From contig NC_015740.1 in NCBI RefSeq assembly GCF_000219605.1, forward strand, positions 1,364,001 to 1,428,000: 64,000 nucleotides of DNA, given 5' to 3'. Within the stretch, counting starts at the first letter, position 1, and every line of letters starts with the position of its first letter. Both the position numbers and the translations under genes were made by a program. The stretch comes from Stutzerimonas stutzeri. Lineage in GTDB: Bacteria; Pseudomonadota; Gammaproteobacteria; Pseudomonadales; Pseudomonadaceae. The notes below the pieces were generated by a model that saw only the letters and a program-made list of their open reading frames with translations, ran no database searches and had not been told where the DNA came from. This document shows positions 36,561 through 46,307 of the stretch, one piece after another.

Positions 36561-36925
36561 CCTCGGTATCCATCAGCCGCCAGCACTGGCAGGCATTGCT
36601 CGGCGAACTGGATGATGCGCGGCGGCAGCGGCACCTGGTGACCTACCGAGCGCTAATCGAGCGCCTTCAGCTGCCCACGCCGGCGATGCAAACCCTGACC
36701 GCGGCACTGGAATACCTGGCCGCTCTGGACGCCCGCTCGGAGCGCCCATTGCGTAGTGCGCTGGTCATCAGCCAGGGCGCCAGCCGTCTGCCGCGAACCG
36801 GTTTCTTCGAATGCGCCGCCCGGCTCGGACGGTTCTCCGGTCCGGTCGATGGCGCCGCAGCCGCATCGTGGCATGCCGGCGAGGTGGCTCGGGTGTTCGA
36901 ATTCGACTATCCGGAGGATGTCTGA
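36557..36925 (+). CDS. Uncharacterised protein in XRE/Sel1 operon
   Basis: This 122-residue protein is not recognised. It is soluble-looking, with a helical first half (WQALLGELDDARRQRHLVTY, LQTLTAALEYLAAL type) and a second half ending in acidic EFDYPEDV. The start appears to be TTG in the overlap CTTGA with the upstream stop, and its own stop overlaps the next ATG (TGATG). Such overlaps at both ends point to translational coupling. Confidence 0.6.
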   Translation: MTSVSISRQHWQALLGELDDARRQRHLVTYRALIERLQLPTPAMQTLTAALEYLAALDARSERPLRSALVISQGASRLPRTGFFECAARLGRFSGPVDGAAAASWHAGEVARVFEFDYPEDV

Positions 36926-37392
36926 TGTTGGGAAGGCTGCGTGCCAGGCTCGGGTACTTCACAGCGCGCAAACTGATGAAGTCGCATCGTGCGGTCCAGC
37001 AACCGAAACTCTGGCGCTGGATGGAGGGGCAGTTCGCGCGCATGGCGGCACAAGGCGATGTCGAGGCCCAGTGTTTCTACGGGCATATCCTCTATTTTCG
37101 TGGCCTTGGTCATGGCGCCAAGCGTGAAGGGGTTCGCCTGCTGCGGCTCGCGGCAACCACCGGTGATGTGAAGGCCGCGTACCAGATGGGTGTCATCAGC
37201 CTGAGCGAGGATGCCTCCCACGGCCCTGATGGCAGCGAAGCGGCGCGATGGTGGGCTCAGGCCGCCGAAGCGGGGCACCCGCTGGCGGCGGTTCGCCTCG
37301 AGCAGCTCTATCGGGCCGGGGGGCATGGTCTGGCTGCCGATACTCGTCAGGCCGACCGCTACAAGGAGAAGGCAGCACAGCTCGGATTGTGA
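36925..37392 (+). CDS. Sel1-repeat protein
   Basis: This 155-residue protein has Sel1-like helical repeats: DVEAQCFYGHILYFRG, GVRLLRLAATTGDVKAAYQM and AARWWAQAAEAGHPLAAVRL. It has no signal peptide, so it is probably a cytosolic adaptor. The start ATG at 36925 overlaps the previous stop. Its 3' end overlaps the convergent EAL-GGDEF gene by 34 bases. Confidence 0.78.
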   Translation: MLGRLRARLGYFTARKLMKSHRAVQQPKLWRWMEGQFARMAAQGDVEAQCFYGHILYFRGLGHGAKREGVRLLRLAATTGDVKAAYQMGVISLSEDASHGPDGSEAARWWAQAAEAGHPLAAVRLEQLYRAGGHGLAADTRQADRYKEKAAQLGL

Positions 37393-39152
37393 GCATCCTT
37401 CGACGTACTGTCCGCATCCAGGACATGCACGCTCGGGCCGAACGTCTGCTTGGCTTGCCGTTTGGCTTCCGACGCCAGTGCGGCAAGCCTTCCAGCATCC
37501 AGCCGTTCGGTGTGTTCCGGTCGTACATCGACGATCCCAATCGACAGCGACAGGAGGGCAAAGCGCTGCTCGCGCCCGTCTCGGTTGGCAGAGACGAAAC
37601 CTCCCGATTCCAGGTGCTCGCGTTGGTAGAAGGTTCTGCTGCGGCGTAGAAACTCATGTTGCAGCTGATCGATCCGCTGCAGACCGTCCTGTCCACCCAG
37701 AACCAGCATGAAGTCATCGCCACCTATATGGCCGACAAAGTCCACCCGCGGATCGACCCGTTCGTTCAGGCATTGCGCCAGGCACAGCAGGACCTCGTCA
37801 CCCTTGGCATAGCCGTAGAGGTCGTTGAAGGGTTTGAAGTTGTCGATATCCACATAGCAGACCAGCGCCTGGCGCCGTTGCAGCAGCAGGCGAGTCAGGC
37901 ATTGCTGGATAGGCACGTTGCCAGGTAACAAGGTGAGCGGGTTGGCATGCCGCGCCTGCTGGATCTTCAGTTCGGTTATCAGCCTCAGCACATCGATGAC
38001 CCGGCCGAGGCCGTGATAGCGCCCGGCCTGGGTGATGACAAAATCCTCTTCGATGCGCTGGCGGGCTCGGCTGGTCAGCAGTCGGCTTACCTGCTGCAGT
38101 GACTGGTCGAGCTCAACGGCAAGGAAGTCCGTGCTCATCAGGCGGCTCAGGGGTTTGCGCGCCAGCAGGTCGGTCGCGTACGGCTTGAGCAGCGCCTCCG
38201 AGATGAGATTGCGGTGGATGACGCCAACGGGTCTGGCATCGGTATCGAGAACCGCAATCGAGTTCAGGTTGGGCTGCAGGCGAAACGCTTCCAGCATCTC
38301 CGCAACCGGGCGATCGGCCGACATGGCCGGTTGCTGGATGAGCAGGGCGCTGAGGTTGCCGGTTTCCTCGCCGAAGGCCGTCTGCACTTCCGACTGGGGC
38401 AGCACTTCGTCGATATTCTGAGGCGGCAGCTCCATCGGACGTCCGAGCAGGTAGCCCTGAACCAGGTCGATGCCCATGCTGGCGAGCACGACCAGCTCCT
38501 CCTGCAGTTCGATGCCTTCGGCGATAACCTGGGCTCGTGAAGCGCGGGCGATCTTCAGGATCGATTCGACGAACTCGCGCTTCACCGGGTCGAGATGGAT
38601 GCCGTCTATGAAGTAGCGGTCGATCTTCACATAGTCGGGACGCAGCTCCGACCACAGACGCAGGCTCGAATAGCCGGCGCCGAGATCATCCAGGGCGATG
38701 CTGAAACCCATCGAGCGGTAATGGTGAAGCGCTTTGTCGAGCAGCTCGAGGTCATCTGCCGGGGCCTGTTCGGTAAGTTCGATGACGACCTCATCGGCGG
38801 AGATGCCATAGGCCTGGAGCAGCTCGAGCGTCCGCCCGGGCTTGTGCGTGGCATCGAGCAGGGTCTCTGGCGAGGCGTTGAGGAATAGTTTGCCGCGTAG
38901 CGCGCCCTGACTGTATCGCCGGCACGCCGTTTCGCGACAGGTCATTTCCAGCTCGTTGAGGCGGCCGGCATGACGGGCCGTGGTAAGCAGGTTGATCGGC
39001 GAGTGCAGGGGGCTGTTGGACGGTCCGCGACTGAGCGCTTCGTAACCGAGTATTCGTCGCTCGGAGAGCGACACGATGGGTTGGAACAGGGTGGTGATGT
39101 CGCCGTGAGCAAGGATCTGTCCCAGCGTGCTCAACTGCTCGGTGACTGTCAT
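37359..39152 (-). CDS. EAL-CBS-GGDEF c-di-GMP protein
   Basis: This 597-residue protein has domains in the order EAL (about 15-250), CBS pair (about 275-400) and GGDEF (about 420-580). The EAL site looks complete: YEALSRG, LFLNAS, VVIELTEQ, LDDLGAG, VKIDRYF, IAEGIE and VQGYLLGRP. The cyclase motif is GGDDF rather than GG(D/E)EF, and no RxxD inhibitory site is seen. It probably acts mainly as a phosphodiesterase or receptor, with CBS domains sensing nucleotides. No membrane segment is present. It lies downstream of prc behind a terminator. Confidence 0.9.
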   Translation of the reverse strand: MTVTEQLSTLGQILAHGDITTLFQPIVSLSERRILGYEALSRGPSNSPLHSPINLLTTARHAGRLNELEMTCRETACRRYSQGALRGKLFLNASPETLLDATHKPGRTLELLQAYGISADEVVIELTEQAPADDLELLDKALHHYRSMGFSIALDDLGAGYSSLRLWSELRPDYVKIDRYFIDGIHLDPVKREFVESILKIARASRAQVIAEGIELQEELVVLASMGIDLVQGYLLGRPMELPPQNIDEVLPQSEVQTAFGEETGNLSALLIQQPAMSADRPVAEMLEAFRLQPNLNSIAVLDTDARPVGVIHRNLISEALLKPYATDLLARKPLSRLMSTDFLAVELDQSLQQVSRLLTSRARQRIEEDFVITQAGRYHGLGRVIDVLRLITELKIQQARHANPLTLLPGNVPIQQCLTRLLLQRRQALVCYVDIDNFKPFNDLYGYAKGDEVLLCLAQCLNERVDPRVDFVGHIGGDDFMLVLGGQDGLQRIDQLQHEFLRRSRTFYQREHLESGGFVSANRDGREQRFALLSLSIGIVDVRPEHTERLDAGRLAALASEAKRQAKQTFGPSVHVLDADSTSKDAHNPSCAAFSL

Positions 39153-39170
39153 GGGAGGACTCTGGGCTGA

Positions 39171-39198
39171 AAGAAAAGGGGCCGCATTGCGGCCCCTT
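39171..39198 (-). terminator. Terminator of prc
   Basis: On the minus strand AAGGGGCCGCA pairs with TGCGGCCCCTT and is followed by TTTTCTTT. It lies between the prc stop and the EAL-GGDEF start, so that gene needs its own promoter or read-through. Confidence 0.8.
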
Positions 39199-39250
39199 CA
39201 TTTCACGTCACCGTGATGTCAGTTTGATGACATCGCGGGTTGCGCGCCCT

Positions 39251-41335
39251 TCAGTGCTTGGCCATTGCCGAGCTGAGGCCGAGATAGTCCAGCAGGATGC
39301 GACCGCTTTCGGACAGGTAGGCATCGTCCTCTGGTTTCGGTTTGTCCACCTCCTGATGCGGCGTGGTTTCGTCGTCCTTCTCCAGCTTGGCCAGCGGCTG
39401 TTCACCCTTCGCCAGCCGCAGCGCGTTCTCCAGCGCTAGCTGACGCTTCTCGATATCCGCCTGCTGAGCACGGCGTTTCTTTTCGTTGAGACTGACGGTG
39501 GTTTCGTGCATCAGCTCCTGGGCGAGCGCCAGGCGGTCGCGGGTGAAGACGAAGTCCGGGTTCTCGCCGGTGCGCGCCTCATGGCGAGCCTTGAGTTCGG
39601 CCAGGAAGGGTTTGAAGGGGTTCATGTCGGGATTGATCGCAGCGCGGATGCTGTCCCACGGCAGCGCTTCGGGTAGGGCGCTTTCGCCAATCTCCTTGGT
39701 GTCGACATCGGCCGGGTAAGCGATGTCCGGAATCACGCCCTGGTGCTGCGTGCTCTGCCCGGAAACGCGGTAGAACTTGGCAAGGGTCAGCTTCAGCTCG
39801 CCATGGTTGAGGGGCTGGATGGTTTGCACGGTACCCTTGCCAAAGGTCTGGCCGCCAAGGATGAGCGCGCGATGATAGTCCTGCATGGCGCCGGCGAAGA
39901 TTTCCGAGGCGGAGGCCGACAGCCTGTTCACTAGCACCGCCAGCGGGCCTTTGTAGAATGCGCCGGTCTGCTCGTCGGCCAGCACGTCGACACGGCCGTC
40001 GCTGTTGCGCACCAGCACCGTCGGGCCCTGGTCGATGAACAGGCCGGTGAGTTCGGTGGCTTCCTGCAGCGAGCCGCCGCCGTTGTTGCGCAAGTCGATG
40101 ACTACGCCGTCGACCTTTTCCGCTTCCAGTTCGGATAGCAGCTTCTTCACGTCGCGGGTGGTGCTCTTGTAGTTCTGGTCGCCGGCACGCAGGGCCTTGA
40201 AGTCGAGGTAGAACGCCGGAATCTCGATCACGCCGAGCTTGAAGTTCTGGCCCTGATGCGCGAGGTTCAGCACCGACTTCTTGGCGGCCTGCTCCTCGAG
40301 CTTGACCGCCTCACGGGTGATGGCCACCACCTTGCTGCTCTGGTCGTTCGGTGCATTGCTCGCCGGGATGACTTCGAGGCGGACCACCGAGCCCTTTGGA
40401 CCGCGGATGAGCTTGACCACCTCATCCAGGCGCCAGCCGATCACGTCGACCATTTCGTCGTTGGCCTGGCCAACGCCGATGATCTTGTCAGCCGGTGCCA
40501 GCTGCTTGCTCTTTTCTGCCGGGCCGGCCGGCACCAGGCGTACGATCTTGACGTGCTCGTTGTCGCTCTGCAGCACCGCGCCGATACCTTCCAGCGACAG
40601 GCTCATGTTGATGTCGAAGTTCTCGGCATTGTCCGGCGAGAGGTACTGGGTGTGCGGATCGTAGGACTGGGCGAACGCATTGATGTAGGTCTGGAACACG
40701 TCTTCGCCGCGAGTCTGGTTGAGGCGCGCCAGCTGGTTCTTGTAGCGTTTGGTCAGCAGCTCCTCGATGGCCTTGGGCTCCTTGCCTGCAATCTTCAGGC
40801 GCAGGACCTCGTCCTTGACGCGCTTGCGCCAGAGGTCGTCGAGCTCGGCCATGTCCTTGGCCCAGGCGGCTTTCTCGCGGTCGACCAGCAGCTCTTCATC
40901 GACGGTGAAATCGAAGCTCTCGACGCCCTTGCCGAGCAGGCCCAGAGCAAAGTTGAGGCGGTTCTGCAGCCGCTCGAGGTGCCGCTTGTAGATGGCGAAG
41001 CCGGGTTCGAGGTTGCCGCCTTTGAGGAAGTCATCGAACTGGTTGCGCCACTTGCCGAATTCTTCGATGTCGGATGCCAGGAAGTAGCTGCGCGCAGGGT
41101 CGAGCATCTTGATATAGCTGTCGAAGATCTTCGCCGAACGGGCATCGTTCAGCGGCGGCTTGTTGTAGTGATGGCGCTTGAGCAGCTCGACGACGTTGAG
41201 GCTGGCGATCACCTGATCACGATCGGGTTGCAGGTAGTCCCAGTTCTCCGGCGTGCTGACCGCTTTGGCCATCGCCAGGGATGCTTGAAGGCCGAAGAGA
41301 ACGGCGAGAACGGTGCAGGTCAACGTACGTTTCAT
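39251..41335 (-). CDS. prc: Tail-specific periplasmic protease Prc
   Basis: This 694-residue C-terminal processing protease (S41A) has a signal peptide (VLAVLFGLQASLAMA). A helical N-terminal part leads to a PDZ domain around DINMSLSLEGIGAVL and KIIGVG. The catalytic region has Ser in SASASEIFAGAMQ and Lys in QTFGKGTVQ. The P. aeruginosa homologue (AlgO) degrades clipped MucA and promotes alginate. The ATG at 41335 restores the signal peptide; longer frames upstream lack support. Confidence 0.94.
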   Translation of the reverse strand: MKRTLTCTVLAVLFGLQASLAMAKAVSTPENWDYLQPDRDQVIASLNVVELLKRHHYNKPPLNDARSAKIFDSYIKMLDPARSYFLASDIEEFGKWRNQFDDFLKGGNLEPGFAIYKRHLERLQNRLNFALGLLGKGVESFDFTVDEELLVDREKAAWAKDMAELDDLWRKRVKDEVLRLKIAGKEPKAIEELLTKRYKNQLARLNQTRGEDVFQTYINAFAQSYDPHTQYLSPDNAENFDINMSLSLEGIGAVLQSDNEHVKIVRLVPAGPAEKSKQLAPADKIIGVGQANDEMVDVIGWRLDEVVKLIRGPKGSVVRLEVIPASNAPNDQSSKVVAITREAVKLEEQAAKKSVLNLAHQGQNFKLGVIEIPAFYLDFKALRAGDQNYKSTTRDVKKLLSELEAEKVDGVVIDLRNNGGGSLQEATELTGLFIDQGPTVLVRNSDGRVDVLADEQTGAFYKGPLAVLVNRLSASASEIFAGAMQDYHRALILGGQTFGKGTVQTIQPLNHGELKLTLAKFYRVSGQSTQHQGVIPDIAYPADVDTKEIGESALPEALPWDSIRAAINPDMNPFKPFLAELKARHEARTGENPDFVFTRDRLALAQELMHETTVSLNEKKRRAQQADIEKRQLALENALRLAKGEQPLAKLEKDDETTPHQEVDKPKPEDDAYLSESGRILLDYLGLSSAMAKH

Positions 41336-41510
41336 GGCGTGGGGGCGACGAGATGCAAGGGAATAACGCATATTAGGCCATCTACAGTAAGCGCCGGTTC
41401 GGTTTTCCGTCCGGCGGTGGAAAGCACGAGCCCGATGGTACAGGTGGTCAAAAGAAGGCCAGCGAGTGATCGGTCGGGTGGGCATAGATAGGAACCACTA
41501 TGGAGGCAGC

Positions 41511-42473
41511 ATGAAGGCATTGCAAGGTATCGAGGGTCATCTGGAGTGGGCAGAGCGGCCCGCTCCCGCATGTGGCGAAGGGGAGGTCCGCATCCAGGTG
41601 GCGGCCGCTGGGCTGAACCGGGCGGATCTGCTGCAGCGCGCCGGCCATTACCCGCCGCCCGCAGGCGTGACCGACATCCTTGGCCTGGAGTGTGCCGGCG
41701 TGATCGCCGAGGTGAACGGACGCAGCCGCTGGAAGGTGGGCGACCGCGTCTGCACCTTGCTGGCCGGAGGCGGCATGGCCGAGGAAGTGGTGGTCGATGC
41801 CCGCCACGTGCTGCCGGTGCCGGAAGGCATGTCGCTGCACGAAGCGGCTGCGATACCCGAGGTATACGCCACTGCCTGGCTCAATCTCTACCGCCTCGGC
41901 GCGTTGCTGGCCGGCGACAGGGTGCTGCTGCATGCCGGTGCCAGCGGTGTCGGCTCGGCGGCCATCCAGCTGTGCAAGGCGTTCGGCAATCCCTGCTGGG
42001 TCAGCGTCGGCTCGGCCGAGCGTCTGGCTTATTGCGAGTCACTAGGCGCACAGGGTGGTGTGCTGCGTGGCGACTCGCTGGAAGCGCTGCGTGACTTCGG
42101 GCCGTTCGACATGATCCTCGATCCGGTCGGCGCCAAGTACGCCGCGCTCAATCTGCAGCTGCTGGCGATGGACGGGCGCTGGGTGATGATCGGCCTGATG
42201 GGCGGCCGCAAGGCCGAGATGGACCTGGCGGGGCTGCTGGCCAAGCGTATCCAGTTGATCGGCTCCACCCTGCGCAGCCGCGACGCCGACTACAAGGCCG
42301 GCCTGCTGGCGGAGATGGAAGAGAAGGTCTGGCCGCTGTTCACCCAGGGCAAGCTGTCGCCGCGGCTGGAGCGCACCTTCGCCATCGGCGATGTCGAGGC
42401 CGCGTTCGAGGCTCTGGCCAGCAATACCGTGTCCGGCAAGCTGGCCCTGGTGATCGACAGCTCGCTGTCCTGA
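41511..42473 (+). CDS. Quinone oxidoreductase, PIG3/zinc-free MDR family
   Basis: This 320-residue NAD(P)H-dependent medium-chain reductase has the N-terminal GroES-like fold (AAAGLNRADLLQRAGHYPPP) and a Rossmann motif LLHAGASGVGSAAIQL near residue 145. Cys and His ligands of zinc alcohol dehydrogenases are absent, as in QOR/PIG3 enzymes. The ATG at 41511 has GGAGGCAGC upstream. It is divergent from prc. Confidence 0.88.
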   Translation: MKALQGIEGHLEWAERPAPACGEGEVRIQVAAAGLNRADLLQRAGHYPPPAGVTDILGLECAGVIAEVNGRSRWKVGDRVCTLLAGGGMAEEVVVDARHVLPVPEGMSLHEAAAIPEVYATAWLNLYRLGALLAGDRVLLHAGASGVGSAAIQLCKAFGNPCWVSVGSAERLAYCESLGAQGGVLRGDSLEALRDFGPFDMILDPVGAKYAALNLQLLAMDGRWVMIGLMGGRKAEMDLAGLLAKRIQLIGSTLRSRDADYKAGLLAEMEEKVWPLFTQGKLSPRLERTFAIGDVEAAFEALASNTVSGKLALVIDSSLS

Positions 42474-42519
42474 CGCGCCTCCGGCAGGCTCGCGGCGATC
42501 GCGGGCCGGCCGGGACAGC

Positions 42520-43809
42520 TCAGGGCAGCTGGTTGCTCGCGTAGAAAGCGGTCAGCACCTTGACCAGATGGGCCAGGTCCTGGCTGCCGGCCAGCTCGCG
42601 AATCGAATGCATGGCGAAGGTCGGCAGGCCGATGTCGACGGTGCGCACGCCCAGCTGGCTAGCGGTGATCGGGCCGATCGTCGAGCCACAGCCCATGTCG
42701 CTACGAGTGACGAAGCTCTGCACCGGCACCTCGTTTTCCAGACAGAGATGGCGGAAGAAGCCGGCGGTTTCGCTGCTGGTGGCATAGCGCTGGTTGTTGT
42801 TCACCTTGATCACCGGGCCGGCGTTGAGCTTCGGACCGTGGTTGCCGTCGTGCTTGTCCGCATAGTTCGGGTGAACGGCGTGGGCGTTGTCCGCTGAGAT
42901 CAGCAGCGAATGGCTGACCGCACGCTGGAAGTCGTCTTCGTCAGGCAGCAGGCGACGCAGTACCTGCTCCAGGAACGGGCCATCCGCGCCGCACATGGAG
43001 GTAGAGCCGACTTCCTCGTGGTCGGTGCAGACCAGCACGCAGGTATGTTCGCGCTCGGCCGCGAGCAGGGCCTGCAAGCCGGCAAAGCACGACAGCAGGT
43101 TGTCCAGCCGTGCCCCCGCGATGAAATCCCCATGCAGGCCGATGACCGCGGCGCTCTGGGTGTCGTAGAAACTCAGTTCGAAATCCAGCACCACATCGGC
43201 GACCAGCCCATGCTCACGGCCGAGCTGATCGGCGAGCAGTGCACGGAAGTCCGGGCTTTCCTGGCTGGCAATCTGCGCGAGGATCGGCGGTAGTTCGTTC
43301 TGCGCGTTGATCGCCCAACCCTGATTGGCTTCCCGGTTGAGGTGAATCGCTAGGTTGGGGATCGTTGCGATCGGCAGCTTGAAATCGATCAGCTGGCTCT
43401 CGATGCGACCATCCCGGCTGTAGGTCACCCGTCCGGCCAGGGACAGATCGCGGTCGAACCAGGGGGCCAGCAGGGCGCCGCCGTAGACTTCGACTCCTAC
43501 TTGCCAGAAACCCTGGCGCTGCAGTTCCGGCTGTGGCTTCACACGCAGACAGGGGCTGTCGGTGTGGGCTCCGACCGGACGCAGGCCGTGCTCGACCAGC
43601 GATTTGCTGCCCAGCTGAAACGCCACGATGGCCGAATCGTTACGGGTGACGTAGTAGCGTCCACCAGGTTCGGTGTGCCAGACCTCGCGCTCATCCAGCG
43701 CACGGTAGCCGGCCGCCTGCAGTGCCTGGGCGAGATTCTGGGTGGCATGGAACGGGGTGGGCGATGCCTGCAGGTACTCGATCAGGCCTTGGTTGAGAGC
43801 TTTGCGCAT
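42520..43809 (-). CDS. apeB: M18-family aminopeptidase
   Basis: This 429-residue cocatalytic zinc aminopeptidase has the family motifs [33 protein letters not shown] and [14 protein letters not shown], plus the C-terminal [11 protein letters not shown]. It removes acidic or neutral N-terminal residues. It lies convergent to the reductase gene with a 46-base gap. Confidence 0.93.
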   Translation of the reverse strand: MRKALNQGLIEYLQASPTPFHATQNLAQALQAAGYRALDEREVWHTEPGGRYYVTRNDSAIVAFQLGSKSLVEHGLRPVGAHTDSPCLRVKPQPELQRQGFWQVGVEVYGGALLAPWFDRDLSLAGRVTYSRDGRIESQLIDFKLPIATIPNLAIHLNREANQGWAINAQNELPPILAQIASQESPDFRALLADQLGREHGLVADVVLDFELSFYDTQSAAVIGLHGDFIAGARLDNLLSCFAGLQALLAAEREHTCVLVCTDHEEVGSTSMCGADGPFLEQVLRRLLPDEDDFQRAVSHSLLISADNAHAVHPNYADKHDGNHGPKLNAGPVIKVNNNQRYATSSETAGFFRHLCLENEVPVQSFVTRSDMGCGSTIGPITASQLGVRTVDIGLPTFAMHSIRELAGSQDLAHLVKVLTAFYASNQLP

Positions 43810-43876
43810 TTCGGACTCCGGACTGCAAGGTCACGAAGTCTATCCCATCGCATGGCATGGCTGCATTCCCACGGCC

Positions 43877-44446
43877 TCACCTGCGCCGAGCGATGGCCTC
43901 GAACAGATGCCAGTGCTTGTCTTGGCCGGTCGCCGTCTTGCCGTCGAACTCGATCTCGTTGAGCTCCAGCAGCTCCCAGTCTTCGAACAACTCCAGAAGC
44001 TGCTCATAACGGTGACAGGTGAGGTTGCGCCCCGCCCAGCTGTCACGAAGCCCGAAAAAGTGACCGCTGAACAGGCCACCCCTGCACAGGCACTCCATGA
44101 TGCGCGTCCAGAGACTCGTGAATGCCTCCGGTTTGCAGAACGGTAAAGCGAAACTGGCATTAACCAGCTCGACGGTGGGAAGGGGAGCACCACTCTCGAA
44201 TGGCTCGCAGAGCGTGGTGAGCTTATGCACACCGGTGTCCACCTGTGCCCGCAGCGCATCGAGCGCGGGGCTGGACTGATCGAGTGCGACCACGCTCCAG
44301 CCATCGCGCAGCAGCGCCAGGCTGTCGCGACCTGCGCCGCAGCCCAGGTCAAGCGCGGTTCCGGGAGGCGCTTTCCAGAGGTTGAGCGCCTTGCGCAGGC
44401 TGGGATGTTCGGGGGCGCCGCGGGTCGCCTGAAGAAATCGCTCCAT
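43877..44446 (-). CDS. SAM-dependent methyltransferase (class I)
   Basis: This 189-residue enzyme carries SAM motif I ALDLGCGAGRDSLAL near residue 35, motif II VVALDQS and the post-motif LPTVELVNASFALPF. It is similar in build to TehB-type methyltransferases. The substrate is unknown. Its ATG (44446) overlaps the rluA stop codon as TGATG, so the two are translationally coupled. Confidence 0.8.
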   Translation of the reverse strand: MERFLQATRGAPEHPSLRKALNLWKAPPGTALDLGCGAGRDSLALLRDGWSVVALDQSSPALDALRAQVDTGVHKLTTLCEPFESGAPLPTVELVNASFALPFCKPEAFTSLWTRIMECLCRGGLFSGHFFGLRDSWAGRNLTCHRYEQLLELFEDWELLELNEIEFDGKTATGQDKHWHLFEAIARRR

Positions 44447-45081
44447 CAGAATGGCGCGGGACACTCGAAGCGCAGGCGCTCGCCTGTCTGCGGATGAGTC
44501 AGGGTAAGCATACTGGCGTGCAGGCACAGCCGCTCATGCGCATGCAGCGCCTGTTCATGCGCGTAAAGCCGGTCGCCGAGCAACGGGTGACCGATCGACA
44601 GCATGTGCACCCGCAGCTGGTGAGAGCGCCCGGTGATGGGGGTCAGTTCGACGCGGCTGTAGTCGCTGCAGCGCTCGAGTACGCGCCAGAAGGTCAGCGC
44701 ATGCTTGCCCAGTTCGTGATCGACCACATGCCGTGGCTTGGTCGGCGGGTCGTAACGCAGCGGCAGGTCGATGCTGCCACTGTCCTGCTCCGGCTGGCCC
44801 CAGCACAGCGCGGTATAGGCCTTTTCCGTTTCGCGGTCATGAAACTGACGGGACAGCTCGCGGTGCGTATCGGCGTCGCGGGCGAGCACGATGAGCCCAG
44901 AGGTCTCCCAGTCCAGGCGGTGCACGATGCGGGCTTCGGGGTAGCCGTTGTCCTGCAGGCGGGTCACCAGACAGTCACGATTGTCTTCAGCCCGTCCTGG
45001 CACGGAGAGCAGCAGGGTCGGCTTGTTGATCACCAGCAGGGCGGCGTCCTGGTGAATGATCTGGATGTTGCTAAGAGGCAT
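44446..45081 (-). CDS. rluA: RluA pseudouridine synthase
   Basis: This 211-residue enzyme is expected to make pseudouridine in 23S rRNA and some tRNAs. The catalytic Asp lies in IVHRLDWETSGLIVLA. TPITGRSHQLRVHMLSIGHP matches the uridine-binding motif. The ATG at 45081, with GGAAG upstream, is preferred to the GTG 12 bases earlier. Confidence 0.9.
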   Translation of the reverse strand: MPLSNIQIIHQDAALLVINKPTLLLSVPGRAEDNRDCLVTRLQDNGYPEARIVHRLDWETSGLIVLARDADTHRELSRQFHDRETEKAYTALCWGQPEQDSGSIDLPLRYDPPTKPRHVVDHELGKHALTFWRVLERCSDYSRVELTPITGRSHQLRVHMLSIGHPLLGDRLYAHEQALHAHERLCLHASMLTLTHPQTGERLRFECPAPF

Positions 45082-45141
45082 TGTTCTTCCCACAAACGAA
45101 GACGGCGACCCGTGGGCCGCCGCTTCTGTACGCCGTGCCGC

Positions 45142-45399
45142 TCAGCGATCCGGCAGGGTGATGTTCAGTTCGAGAATCGAGCAGCTGCCCTGATCCTCGA
45201 GGGCGACCTGAACCTGATCGCTGTCGATGTTGACGTACTTGCGGATCACCTCGACCAGCTCCTTCTGCAATGCCGGCAGGTAGTCCGGCTCGGTGCGCTG
45301 GCCGCGTTCGTGGGCGACGATGATCTGCAGGCGTTCCTTGGCAATGGCGGCCGGTGTTTCCTTCTTCTTGCGTTCACGGAAGAAGTCGAAGAGGTTCAT
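45142..45399 (-). CDS. minE: Cell division topological factor MinE
   Basis: This 85-residue protein begins with the membrane-binding [17 protein letters not shown]. It has the MinD-binding/anti-MinCD helix-strand ([13 protein letters not shown]) and the dimer strand ILELNITLP. It drives MinD off the membrane. Its start overlaps the minD stop by 4 bases. Confidence 0.96.
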   Translation of the reverse strand: MNLFDFFRERKKKETPAAIAKERLQIIVAHERGQRTEPDYLPALQKELVEVIRKYVNIDSDQVQVALEDQGSCSILELNITLPDR

Positions 45400-46211
45400 T
45401 CGCGGCCTCCGAAAAGTCGTTGCAGGAAGCCAGGCTTCTTGACGTCGAGGAAGCGGTGCGCCACTTCCTTGCCCAGCAGGCGGTCCACCGCGTCGCTGTA
45501 GGCCTGACCGGCGTCGCTCTGGTCATCGAGGATCACCGGGATGCCCTGGTTGGACGCCTTGAGCACAGCCTGCGACTCGGGGATCACGCCCAGCAGGCGG
45601 ATGGAGAGAATTTCCTCGACGTCTTCGACGCCGAGCATTTCGCCCTTGGTGACGCGCTCAGGGTTGTAGCGGGTCAGCAGCAGGTGTTCCTTGATCGGCT
45701 CTTCGCCGTTTTCGGCGCGACGCGACTTGCTGGCCAGCAGGCCGAGCATGCGGTCGGAGTCGCGTACCGAGGAGACTTCCGGGTTGGTCACGACGATGGC
45801 TTCGTCGGCGAAGTACATGGCCAGATGAGCGCCTTTCTCTATGCCCGCCGGGGAGTCGCAGATGACGTATTCGAAGTTCTTGCCCAGCTCGTCGATCACC
45901 TTGCCGACGCCTTCCTGGGTGAGGGCGTCCTTGTCGCGCGTCTGGCTGGCAGCCAGCACGTAGAGGTTCTCCAGACGCTTGTCCTTGATCAGGGACTGGG
46001 TCAGGGTGGCATCGCCATTGATGACGTTGACGAAGTCGTAAACCACCCGGCGTTCGCAGCCCATGATCAAGTCGAGGTTCCGCAGACCGACGTCGAAGTC
46101 GACGATGACAGTCTTGTGGCCGCGCAGAGCGAGGCCGGTACCGATGGCGGCGCTGGTGGTGGTTTTACCAACGCCACCTTTGCCGGAAGTGACTACGATG
46201 ATCTTGGCCAA
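45396..46211 (-). CDS. minD: Septum-site ATPase MinD
   Basis: This 271-residue membrane-cycling ATPase has deviant Walker [14 protein letters not shown] at the N-terminus and the C-terminal amphipathic anchor [16 protein letters not shown]. It recruits MinC and oscillates with MinE. It is the middle gene of minC-minD-minE. Confidence 0.97.
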   Translation of the reverse strand: MAKIIVVTSGKGGVGKTTTSAAIGTGLALRGHKTVIVDFDVGLRNLDLIMGCERRVVYDFVNVINGDATLTQSLIKDKRLENLYVLAASQTRDKDALTQEGVGKVIDELGKNFEYVICDSPAGIEKGAHLAMYFADEAIVVTNPEVSSVRDSDRMLGLLASKSRRAENGEEPIKEHLLLTRYNPERVTKGEMLGVEDVEEILSIRLLGVIPESQAVLKASNQGIPVILDDQSDAGQAYSDAVDRLLGKEVAHRFLDVKKPGFLQRLFGGRE

Positions 46212-46307
46212 GGTGATTCACCCTAAAAATTGAAAAATCGGGACCTTCCGCCCGGTTTTGGCGTCAGGATTGCCCGTTTGGTCCTTGAAAATTCGCGGCA
46301 GTATCCG

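Noticed and set aside
36234..36925. Toxin-antitoxin pair
   Set aside because: The first protein has an antitoxin-like front, but the second matches no toxin family I know. The order and overlap alone are not enough, so it is reported only as a coupled unit.
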